NCBI GenBank assembly: GCA_015233785.1 | Contig: JADFWT010000019.1 | Coordinates: 1 to 35,635 of the forward strand | Source: Magnetococcales bacterium | GTDB taxonomy: Bacteria; Pseudomonadota; Magnetococcia; Magnetococcales; JADFWT01 | Direction: 5' to 3' | DNA: 35,635 nucleotides | Shown here: positions 16,101 to 22,611 of the stretch, piece by piece | How the letters are laid out: every line of letters starts with the position of its first letter | How positions within the stretch are numbered: the first letter of the stretch is position 1 | The notes under the pieces: generated by a model | Databases searched by the model: none | Told to the model about the DNA's origin: nothing | Seen by the model: the letters and a program-made list of their open reading frames with translations, nothing else | Program-made: the position numbers and the translations under genes

Positions 16101-17369
16101 GCAGTAAAGATGGTCAGTCGGCTTGGCGAACGGCTGCCGGAGGGCCATGTTGAAGCGCTGTTTGAGAAACTCCATCGCCAAGTCCGAGATTTCCGCTTCA
16201 AGGGGGCTCGAAAAAGTCTGCATCGAATGGCCCAGATGCTGAACCTATCCCTGCAAGCCCCCTTTGATCCCATCGAATCTCAACGTGGCGAACGGCTGCT
16301 GATTGTCGATGACCAACCGGCCAATCTGTTGATGCTGGCGGAGACCTTCTATCAATTCCGCGTCAGTGTGGCCCGCAACGGCGAACAGGCGCTGGCACTG
16401 GCCCGCGCCCAGAAGTCCCCCCCGGATCTCATCCTGCTGGATATCATCATGCCGGGGATGGATGGCTATGAGGTGTGTCGTCAGCTGCGAGAGGATCCCA
16501 AGACCGCCCACATTCCCATCATTTTCATAACCGGCATCCGCAGCCACACCGACGAGGCCAAAGGGCTGGAACTGGGTGCGGCGGATTATATTATCAAGCC
16601 GTTCAGCCCGCCGATCATGCTGGCAAGGGTCAAGGCCCATCTGGCGCTCAGCCAGCAGCGAAGGCAACTGGAAGAGCGGGTTATCTCCTCCGAGCAGATG
16701 GCCTCGGTCGGCATGTTGGCCAGCGGCATGGCCCACGAGATCAACAACCCTCTGGCCAGCGTGCTACTCAATCTGGAGAGCATGAAAATGGCGCTGCCGG
16801 AGCCTATCTGCAAAAGTGAGGAGATCGACCGCCATCTGACCCTTATGGAGCGTAATCTGAACCGCTCGTCGCAAATCGTTCGGGAGGTGCTCACCTATGC
16901 CGGACAAAACAGCTCACCCCTCACCCCTCTACCTCTCAACGAGGTGCTGGAGTCAGCCTTGGAGCTGACAGAACACCGGATGGGAAAAATTACTCTGGAG
17001 AGTACGCTTGAGAATGTCCCGGAAGTAGAGGGGCTGTTCAGTAAACTGGAGCAGGTGTTCATCAATATCCTCAACAACGCCGTGGATGCCCTGCCCCATG
17101 GCGGCGTGATCAGGGTGAACACCCGTCAGGAAGGCAACCATGTGGTCGCCGAGATTCATGACAACGGCACCGGCATCTCCAAAGAGCAACTGGAGAAGGT
17201 GTTCGATCCTTTCTTCACCACCAAAAAGGTTGGACAGGGAACCGGGCTGGGCCTATCGGTCTGCTACGGCATTATCCGCCAACATCACGGTACCCTTGAG
17301 TTGACCTGCCCGCCGGGTGAAGGCGTGACCGCCACCATACGCCTGCCGATCCATCAAGAGGTAACTTAG
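13110..17369 (+). CDS. Giant receptor with two histidine-kinase cores: SBP3-TM-HK-REC-REC-Hpt-REC-HK
   Basis: 1419 residues from the ATG at 13110, chosen because it begins a good signal peptide (cleavage near LLWA-ES at about 24). An in-frame ATG at 12990 would precede it with 40 polar residues. Order: periplasmic amino-acid-binding-protein domain (SBP_bac_3, about 28-245); TM (about 260-283); HisKA with H323 (SHEIRTPMNA); HATPase with N440, DTGVGI and GGAGLGLA; a degenerate receiver (about 560-690, acid pair reduced in LVDGN, acceptor D612 kept); a receiver with D761; Hpt with H904 (TAHDIKG); a helical linker; a receiver with D1111 of the subfamily seen at 3379-5400; then a second kinase core with H1209 in MAHEINNPL, N1323 in LNNAVDAL, DNGTGIS and GTGLGLSV. 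The tail resembles stand-alone REC-HK proteins, suggesting gene fusion. Ligand unknown. Confidence 0.93.
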   Translation: MTIRLSLFLLLIIPMLAPINLLWAESGRTIKVGVYQNRPGVFTDQQGKTQGFYIDLLEEAASREGWKVQYIPGSWSQNLQNLEKGDIDLQTAIAFTTERTKKYSYTRQTAFANWGQLYVSDPSIDSLLKLRHKTIAGLKDDIYTNRFQALLKQFDIPFKLLETTEYAEALRAVTEGRADAGIVSRANGLAIDRNYDLVKSPIICCPMEVRYATLKGKNEDLLKGLDRTIKQLKQEKSSLYYLSFNRWFSGEDIGSSIPRWILLILGGFAGLLVLFVAGNLVLSRQVKSRTASLIRKQEELVEARQAAEAGSRAKSQFLANMSHEIRTPMNAVVGFTELALMDELTPKVRDYLMKSSQASHSLMGIINDILDFSKIESGKMDLNREPFNLHALFDRLADLFCKQTADKGLELILSVDPKINASLIGDTLRLEQVLINLIRNAIKFTDQGLITVQAKPEPNSLGGERLIFLVQDTGVGITPDQLPKVFGSFVQAEGTHTRKFGGAGLGLAICKRLVALQGGDIWVESEHGQGSTFFFTAEFLSGPGDDPHARPSIPNHMVGTNIVLVDGNASKRELLHDHLSAWGFESHRVANADLALEALASGKGEIQAVILDDAIPAKDMQRITAALSQHTADANENTQRPRTLVLSRFGDDVARWHTLKAGVDGWLDKPLTTFRLLGGLLELFGHVAPQTEIKPQILSEMMETAEKTEGARVLVVDDNPINQQVTQDLLQRVGIETEVANNGQEAVDQVFARHYNLVLMDLQMPVMDGYEACRLIRANADYVDLPIIALTAHTLDSDERSSIDAGMNAHLAKPIRPERLFGLLTRWIGDLKSIDQNPDTVEDPWRLPKIPGMKLEEALQRVAGNQKLLYRLLTQFREEQSSAPKLIQAALDSGDIQSAMNTAHDIKGVAANLGLVPVHNAAESLESALRENDQDNLPLSFDAFLSSLNQVFSAIGSMGEEQDVQSLPEGRKPPYDIHQTGGLLAELALLLELQDVRAVKMVSRLGERLPEGHVEALFEKLHRQVRDFRFKGARKSLHRMAQMLNLSLQAPFDPIESQRGERLLIVDDQPANLLMLAETFYQFRVSVARNGEQALALARAQKSPPDLILLDIIMPGMDGYEVCRQLREDPKTAHIPIIFITGIRSHTDEAKGLELGAADYIIKPFSPPIMLARVKAHLALSQQRRQLEERVISSEQMASVGMLASGMAHEINNPLASVLLNLESMKMALPEPICKSEEIDRHLTLMERNLNRSSQIVREVLTYAGQNSSPLTPLPLNEVLESALELTEHRMGKITLESTLENVPEVEGLFSKLEQVFINILNNAVDALPHGGVIRVNTRQEGNHVVAEIHDNGTGISKEQLEKVFDPFFTTKKVGQGTGLGLSVCYGIIRQHHGTLELTCPPGEGVTATIRLPIHQEVT

Positions 17370-18847
17370 GGAAAATTGGTGTCTGGGATGGGAGGTGGCG
17401 GCTGCTCAGGCCTCTCCAGTTCCGGTGGTGGCGGTGGTGGTGGCGGTGGCGGTAGTTGCTTCAAAAGCTCCTGCACCTCCTGCGAGCCTGTCTGCTTCAG
17501 ATGATCATGCAGCGCTTGGGGTGTTTTGAACGAGTCCGGGCGAATCCCCTGTTGCTTGAGTTGATCCATCACCAGTGGCGGCAAAGGTGGAAGCGGACTC
17601 TTCATAGCGCGCTGAAATAGCGCCTCTGAGGAGATTCCAGCCTTGTTCAGTCTCTCCATCACCTCCCTGGAGGGTAGAGACGGCCACTGTGCGGGAGGTT
17701 GCCCTGGTAGAGGCGGCGGCGGGGGTTGCATTTGGATGGACTTCGGATCGATCCCCTTGGCCTTAAGAAGATCCATCACCAGAGGCGGCAAAGGTGGTCC
17801 CTGCCCTGCCAGCATCTGCCCCAAATGCTCGGATCCCACCCCCAGATGAGGCAGAAGCCCCAACGCTGCTTCAGGTCCGGCCCGCTTCATCTCATCGATA
17901 AGACCCGCCCGCACCTTTTCAGGATCCAGCCCCTGCTGCCGTATCAACGTCTCCATGGTTTTGGGACTGGGTGGCGGCTTCGGACTCGGCTGGCCGGGCT
18001 GTTGACCCAAGGTGTGACCTTGCGCCGCCAACCCCTTCTCAAGAAGCGCCACATCCACCCCCTGACGCATCAAGGCGTCACGCATCTTCTGCCTGGCAAC
18101 CTGCTTGGCCTCGGCCCATTTGGGTGCTTTCTTACCCGAGGGATGAGCTGCATCCCGTTTGGAAGGTGATGCTTGGTGCGTTGTGGCCTGTGTGGGCGGC
18201 TTGGGCCGCTTTCCAGCCTGAATCTTCGGCAGGGTACGCAGACGTCGCTTGGTGAAACCCGGGGCGGTATGAAAATCGGGCGTAAAGCCACTGAAGCCGG
18301 TTTTGATCTCCAAACGTCCGGCATCATTACGCACTTCAACCGCGCCACGCAGCACACTCACCGTGAGCCCCTGAGCCACTTCGGCCAAGTACTCCGTTCC
18401 GCGAATACCGATCATAGCCATGGGCGTGCGCATCCGGTAATGGGCGCGCTGCCGCTTGCCGATAGAGCCCGAAATGGTGCGCAACACCCCCTTGGGGAAA
18501 TGAAACCAAGCCCGCTGAGAACCCGCCTCCGCCTCAAAGCGGTACTGTTCCACCATGAAACGGCTATCGCCATAGAGCACCACCACACCACCATCGGTAA
18601 AACGGAGCTGTGCCATGGCATTGGCGGCGGTTTGGAGCTTCTCGCCAGCGTGCAGTGCCCCCCCTTTGGTCAAGGGTCGCTGCACGCCATCGCGCCCGAT
18701 CACCACGGTCTCTCCCACCACAAAGATGGCATGGGCTGCCCGCTCTGAAGCCTCTACCAGACCAACCGCCAGTAGAAGCAACACCACTAGAATCGTCCGC
18801 TTAATCCCGCACATTCGAACCATCGGTTTCATGACCTGCCGTTGCAT
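17366..18847 (-). CDS. FecR-domain envelope protein with Pro-rich, helical-repeat C-terminal half
   Basis: 493 residues. A Lys/Arg-flanked hydrophobic segment (about 17-32, ending VEASERA) is a signal peptide or anchor. Starts at residues 6, 9 or 12 are also possible and none has a strong ribosome-binding site. The FecR domain (about 40-190) shows GGVVVLYGDSRF, FPKGVLRTISGSIG, MIGIRGTEYLAEV and VSVLRGAVEV. No anti-sigma helix is fused, so this is the envelope-structural type rather than the FecR sigma regulator. The rest (210-493) is Lys/Pro-rich with five degenerate helical units of the form MxxLxxxGhxxxxh joined by polyproline linkers, ending in ten consecutive prolines and PPPPIPDTNFP. It diverges from a TPR/barrel outer-membrane gene, a likely partner. 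Its 3' end overlaps the convergent kinase gene by four bases. Confidence 0.85.
   Translation of the reverse strand: MQRQVMKPMVRMCGIKRTILVVLLLLAVGLVEASERAAHAIFVVGETVVIGRDGVQRPLTKGGALHAGEKLQTAANAMAQLRFTDGGVVVLYGDSRFMVEQYRFEAEAGSQRAWFHFPKGVLRTISGSIGKRQRAHYRMRTPMAMIGIRGTEYLAEVAQGLTVSVLRGAVEVRNDAGRLEIKTGFSGFTPDFHTAPGFTKRRLRTLPKIQAGKRPKPPTQATTHQASPSKRDAAHPSGKKAPKWAEAKQVARQKMRDALMRQGVDVALLEKGLAAQGHTLGQQPGQPSPKPPPSPKTMETLIRQQGLDPEKVRAGLIDEMKRAGPEAALGLLPHLGVGSEHLGQMLAGQGPPLPPLVMDLLKAKGIDPKSIQMQPPPPPLPGQPPAQWPSLPSREVMERLNKAGISSEALFQRAMKSPLPPLPPLVMDQLKQQGIRPDSFKTPQALHDHLKQTGSQEVQELLKQLPPPPPPPPPPELERPEQPPPPIPDTNFP
17423..17452 (-). repeat. Trinucleotide repeat tract encoding ten prolines
   Basis: Ten successive CCA/CCG codons on the minus strand (TGG/CGG on the plus strand) encode residues 466-475 of the FecR-domain protein. 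The mixture of codons makes it an imperfect microsatellite. Length changes would be in frame in units of three, altering the polyproline linker without ending the protein. Confidence 0.8.
17525..18088 (-). repeat. Five degenerate ~17-residue helical repeats in the FecR protein
   Basis: Units at residues 254-270 (KMRDALMRQGVDVALLE), 296-312 (KTMETLIRQQGLDPEKV), 356-372 (LVMDLLKAKGIDPKSIQ), 395-411 (EVMERLNKAGISSEALF) and 425-441 (LVMDQLKQQGIRPDSFK). All share Met, a Leu three residues on, and a Gly followed by Ile, Leu or Val, and are separated by Pro-rich linkers of unequal length. I do not recognise this repeat family. Confidence 0.65.
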
Positions 18848-19013
18848 TATGTCAATTTCCCAACCGGGCCGGATCTTTTTCCGAGAACACTAACCCACAG
18901 AATAAAAAGCATATTTCACAATAAAGCCAATCGGAACGAATATTGCTTGTACGACAACCATAATGCGCTATTCGCAGCGTATCACCCTTTTTAACGCTGG
19001 AGTGCCCCACGGC

Positions 19014-20357
19014 ATGCTTCTCCACTCAGGGCATAAGATTGAAAGATGGCTGCTGGCCATTGTGTGGATACTGACGCTGATGCAGCCTCTTCCCACGGCT
19101 GCCAATGCCCCCGAGCCTACAGCCTCCAACCAAACCGTCAAAAACTATCAAGCACTGGCAGAGCTGGAAGACCAGTTGGCGGGAGAGCCTTCCTATGATT
19201 ATCTTCTGGGGATCGCCGCTCTGCAAAGCGGCAAACCGGCCCAGGCCATACTGGCTCTGGAACGGCTGGCGATTGTGGCGCCGGAAAACAGCGAAGGGAA
19301 GCTGGCCCTGGCCGCTGCTTATCTTCAGATGGGAGAGATGACCCGACTTCAGGATATTCTGAAGAGCATAGATCCCAGCGCCTTGTCGCCAGAGTCCCGC
19401 AGCACCTGGGAGAGTCTTCTCCAACGGCTGGAGCTGGCCAACAGCAAGCCCCCCGCCGCCAACCAACGTTCGGCCTGGAACGGCTATCTTCGCCTCACCA
19501 GCGGCTACGATGACAATCTCAACAGCGGCATGGATTCCGACCCAACAAAGCTCTATCCGGGTATCTCTGCCGCGCTGGTCAACCAGATGCTCCCCCGTGA
19601 GGATCCCTTTCTGGGTCTGCGGGGGTTGGTGCAGTGGCGTCGGCGTCTGACGCCCAACTGGAGCCTGTTTGCCGACCTGAGTGCCGAACAACGCCGCCCC
19701 ATAGATGAAACCAACTATGAGACTACCACACTAGCAGGACACCTAAGCCTGAACTGGAGCCGCCACCAGAACCGAATAACCGCACAAGCAGGCTTCGGCA
19801 ACACCTGGATGAGCGCTAACACCCAACAGCGCGCCCCGGAAGCCTCCCTTCAATGGACCCGCGACTGGGACAAAGGGCGCTCTACCAGCCTGTTTACCCA
19901 AGGCTCCATCAACCGCTACCGCAATAATCCGGACTACAACAACAAGCGCTGGCTGGCAGGCTTTGTGCAGCGCCATCCATGGAACAACCCATTGCAAAAT
20001 CTCCACCTGCAACTGGGCGCCTATGGCGGCCAGATGCTCAGCGATAACAATGCCACCGGGGCGGACCGCTACACCATTGCCGGTTTTCATTTTGGCTCAG
20101 AGGCCCCGCTTACCGAAAAACTACGGCTGTTTTTGCGGGCCGGATGGGAAAAGCGTGCCTACCAACAGGCCCCCATCTACCCTCTCACCCGGCGGCAGGA
20201 GGATCGACGCCTTGATCTCAGCGGCGGCATCAACGTCCAGTTCAATAAATCGTGGAGCCTTAATCTGCGCCATGATCGGGTCAGCAACCACTCCTCCAAC
20301 CCGCTGGATGCATACAGCCGGGATGTCTCCAGTCTCAATCTACAGTGGGGGTTTTAA
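19014..20357 (+). CDS. Outer-membrane TPR/beta-barrel protein, SLAM/DUF560-like
   Basis: 447 residues from the ATG at 19014, chosen because TGGAG at 18998-19002 precedes it and it starts a signal peptide with cleavage near TAANA-PEP. An ATG at 18963 has no ribosome-binding site. The N-terminal part (about 35-150) contains TPR-like helices (YDYLLGIAALQSGKPAQAI, KLALAAAYLQMGEM). The C-terminal ~280 residues alternate polar and aromatic residues like beta strands, and the protein ends SLNLQWGF with the terminal Phe of outer-membrane barrels. TPR plus barrel, with SLNLRHDRVSNHSSN near the end, recalls the surface lipoprotein assembly modulator family. It could be an export porin. It diverges from the FecR-domain gene across 166 bases, suggesting a functional pair. 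Confidence 0.78.
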   Translation: MLLHSGHKIERWLLAIVWILTLMQPLPTAANAPEPTASNQTVKNYQALAELEDQLAGEPSYDYLLGIAALQSGKPAQAILALERLAIVAPENSEGKLALAAAYLQMGEMTRLQDILKSIDPSALSPESRSTWESLLQRLELANSKPPAANQRSAWNGYLRLTSGYDDNLNSGMDSDPTKLYPGISAALVNQMLPREDPFLGLRGLVQWRRRLTPNWSLFADLSAEQRRPIDETNYETTTLAGHLSLNWSRHQNRITAQAGFGNTWMSANTQQRAPEASLQWTRDWDKGRSTSLFTQGSINRYRNNPDYNNKRWLAGFVQRHPWNNPLQNLHLQLGAYGGQMLSDNNATGADRYTIAGFHFGSEAPLTEKLRLFLRAGWEKRAYQQAPIYPLTRRQEDRRLDLSGGINVQFNKSWSLNLRHDRVSNHSSNPLDAYSRDVSSLNLQWGF

Positions 20358-20373
20358 CCGCGCTGGGGGAGAC

Positions 20374-20988
20374 TCAGCCCTGGATGGTGTGAACCTGATA
20401 TTGGCCGGGCTTCAGCATCTGCGACAGGTGGCACTCCACGCCGCCACGCTGCCAGCGCTCAATGGTGATGCCACGCTGTTGGGCCTCGCAGACAAACTCC
20501 CAATAGGAAAACGGTTTGCCGTTGGCGCGATCCTCATGGGGATAGAAGGTGGCCTTGCCATACTCCTCAAAGGTGTATTCAGCCCCTTGAAAAGAGAAGC
20601 GACCACTCTCTTTTTTCTTGAAGCGGGTTAGATCCTCAGGGGTCAAGCCCAGCGTCTCCAGGTCGATCTTCCGGAGGGTGACCGAAACCTCCAGCTCATC
20701 ATCCCGCTCCACACATAGCCAGAGCTTCTTCTCCGGCCCCACCTCCCCCTCCAACTCGAACCACTGGTACCCCTCCTCCTCATAGAGGTGGCGTCCCAGC
20801 ACAATCATATCCAGATCTTCCACCTCATCGTCAATGTCAGAGAGGGTCAGAACGCCCCCTTTCTGTATATTCTCAATGACCAAGGGCGTCGATGTCGGGC
20901 GCATGGGGCGCAACCGACGAAAGATATACCATCCCGCCGCCGTTCCCAGCAGCAGCATCACCAATAGCAGGATCTGAAACATACTCAT
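20374..20988 (-). CDS. DUF4178 domain-containing membrane-anchored protein
   Basis: 204 residues. One N-terminal membrane helix (about 4-22, FQILLLVMLLLGTAAGWYIF) is followed by a short Arg/Pro linker and a soluble beta-rich domain (about 38-200). The pattern VLGRHLYEEEGYQWFELEGE and the closing VECHLSQMLKPGQYQVHTI fit DUF4178, a family of unknown function often found beside phage-shock-like or spermidine-synthase-like genes; none of those is here. It lies 34 bases after cysM on the same strand and is probably co-transcribed with it. It ends 16 bases from the convergent outer-membrane gene with no clear terminator. Confidence 0.75.
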   Translation of the reverse strand: MSMFQILLLVMLLLGTAAGWYIFRRLRPMRPTSTPLVIENIQKGGVLTLSDIDDEVEDLDMIVLGRHLYEEEGYQWFELEGEVGPEKKLWLCVERDDELEVSVTLRKIDLETLGLTPEDLTRFKKKESGRFSFQGAEYTFEEYGKATFYPHEDRANGKPFSYWEFVCEAQQRGITIERWQRGGVECHLSQMLKPGQYQVHTIQG

Positions 20989-21022
20989 GGGTGAAACCCC
21001 CTATGCATGTCAGGCGTTCAGG

Positions 21023-21907
21023 TTAGAAAATCCCCGCAGAGAGGTAACGATCCCCCCGATCGGGCAGAATCACCACGATCACCGCCGGGCCATCGCTCTC
21101 AGAAGCCATCTGCTCTGCCGCAGCCACCGCGCCACCCGCTGAAAGACCGCAAAAAATCCCCTCCTCCTTGGCCAGACGATGGGTCATGTCCAGAGCCTGC
21201 TCGCGGGAGACATCCAGAATATCATCCACCCGCTTGGGCTCGAAAATACGCGGCAGATAGGCCAGCGGCCAGCGGCGAATACCCGGAATCTGCGAATCGG
21301 CATCCGGCTGTACGCCGATAATACGCACCGAGTCATCCCGCTCCTTGAGCGCTCGGGAAACCCCCATGATGGTGCCGGTTGTCCCCATGGCACTAACAAA
21401 ATGGGTGATACGTCCACCCGTGGCCTCCCAGATCTCCGGGCCGGTGGTGCGATAGTGGGCACGCCAGTTATCGTCGTTGGAGAACTGGTCGAACATGATG
21501 CCTTCGCGGTTCTCCACCATCTCATGCGCCCGATCAATGGCCCCCTCCATGCTTCCAGCCTCGGAGGTGAGTTCAAGACGTGCCCCATAGGCGGTCATGG
21601 TGGCGCGGCGTTCCATGGTCATATTCTCCGGCATCACCAGCGTGATGGGATAGCCCCTTCGGGCGGCCATCATGGCCAGAGCAATGCCTGTATTGCCGCT
21701 GGTGGGCTCAATAATACGCCGCCCGGGAACCAACACCCCCCGAGCCTCGGCACCAAGAAACATCCCCAGCGCCGCACGATCCTTCACCGACCCGCCGGGA
21801 TTGCTCCCCTCCAGTTTGGCCATGATGCGTACATGCTGATAGGGCTCACTGATGGTGGGAAGATCGACCAACGGTGTGTTGCCGACCGTGGATTCCAACG
21901 TGGGCAT
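21023..21907 (-). CDS. cysM: Cysteine synthase B (O-acetylserine sulfhydrylase B)
   Basis: 294 residues, the usual CysM length. The PLP lysine is K42 in GSNPGGSVKDRAA. The substrate loop is TSGNTG (69-74), the phosphate-binding region includes SAMGTTGTIMG, and the ending ILPDRGDRYLS is typical. The enzyme makes cysteine from O-acetylserine with sulfide, and in CysM from thiosulfate as well. The lack of long C-terminal extensions and the match to the CysM rather than the CysK pattern support B. A 213-base region separates it from the divergent receiver gene. No riboswitch or CysB site was recognised. Confidence 0.93.
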   Translation of the reverse strand: MPTLESTVGNTPLVDLPTISEPYQHVRIMAKLEGSNPGGSVKDRAALGMFLGAEARGVLVPGRRIIEPTSGNTGIALAMMAARRGYPITLVMPENMTMERRATMTAYGARLELTSEAGSMEGAIDRAHEMVENREGIMFDQFSNDDNWRAHYRTTGPEIWEATGGRITHFVSAMGTTGTIMGVSRALKERDDSVRIIGVQPDADSQIPGIRRWPLAYLPRIFEPKRVDDILDVSREQALDMTHRLAKEEGIFCGLSAGGAVAAAEQMASESDGPAVIVVILPDRGDRYLSAGIF

Positions 21908-22120
21908 CGCCTATATACCTTTCATAACAAACGGGTGATTCTTTTCAGGCTCCAAACCGCAAACCTTTTAAACAGACTACACATAAATATACAACATCAC
22001 AGCATCCACCCCGCAGGCGGGAAAAACCAGCGAAAATCCACACGACGGCTGCGTAATCCATCATAGAATCTCTCTTTTTCATAGGCAATCCCGACAATTG
22101 GGACTATTCTATGTCGTGAT
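21908..22120. other. Divergent intergenic region between cysM and the chemosensory cluster
   Basis: No gene seen. It is AT-rich at 21955-22000, as expected for promoters of cysM and of the receiver-cheR cluster. A small CCCGC/GCGGG hairpin lies at about 22012-22022. No -35/-10 pair is assigned with confidence. Confidence 0.3.
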
Positions 22121-22585
22121 ATGTTGGAGAATGCGCAGAACGCTCTCCCGGCAGATACAGGCTCACCCTTAATCAAGGAGTCATCAACCTTGCGCGTGCT
22201 GATTGTCGATGATGAATTCAATAACCGTATGCTGCTGCAAAAACTGCTCGCCGAGCATGGCGACTGCGATATCGTGGTGGATGGCCGGGAAGCCGTCGAT
22301 GCCTTTCTGATGGCCCACGAAGATAGTGATCCCTACCAACTGATCTGCATGGATATCATGATGCCGGAGATGACCGGCAATCAGGCGGTGGTGGAGATTC
22401 GACGCAAGGAGCGTGAGTTGGGCATTCCCACCCCCCAGGAGGCCATCATCATCATGACCTCGGCGCTGGACTCCCCCAAAGAGGTGATGAAAGCCTATTT
22501 CAAGTCGGGATGTACCGACTACCTTGTTAAACCCATCACCCCGGATATGCTGGCTGCCAAGCTTAAAGAGTATAAACTAATCTAA
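22121..22585 (+). CDS. CheY-like stand-alone receiver, first gene of the chemosensory cluster
   Basis: 154 residues from the ATG at 22121. The receiver has VLIVDDE, phospho-Asp D78 in ICMDIMMPEMTG, MTS at the switch Thr/Ser position, and Lys in DYLVKPITP. There is no output domain. The start is doubtful: TTG at 22190 is in frame, is preceded by AAGGAG (22175-22180) at nine bases, and would give a 131-residue protein beginning directly at the receiver; the ATG has no ribosome-binding site. It lies 26 bases before cheR, so it is the probable diffusible output or phosphate acceptor of the cluster. It belongs to a different receiver subfamily from those at 3379-6137. Confidence 0.9.
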   Translation: MLENAQNALPADTGSPLIKESSTLRVLIVDDEFNNRMLLQKLLAEHGDCDIVVDGREAVDAFLMAHEDSDPYQLICMDIMMPEMTGNQAVVEIRRKERELGIPTPQEAIIIMTSALDSPKEVMKAYFKSGCTDYLVKPITPDMLAAKLKEYKLI

Positions 22586-22611
22586 CACCCATCTTTCTAA
22601 AGGGTTTCTCC

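Noticed and set aside
22012-22022. CCCGC/GCGGG hairpin upstream of the receiver gene as a riboswitch or terminator
   Set aside because: Five base pairs without a T-run or conserved structure is not enough.
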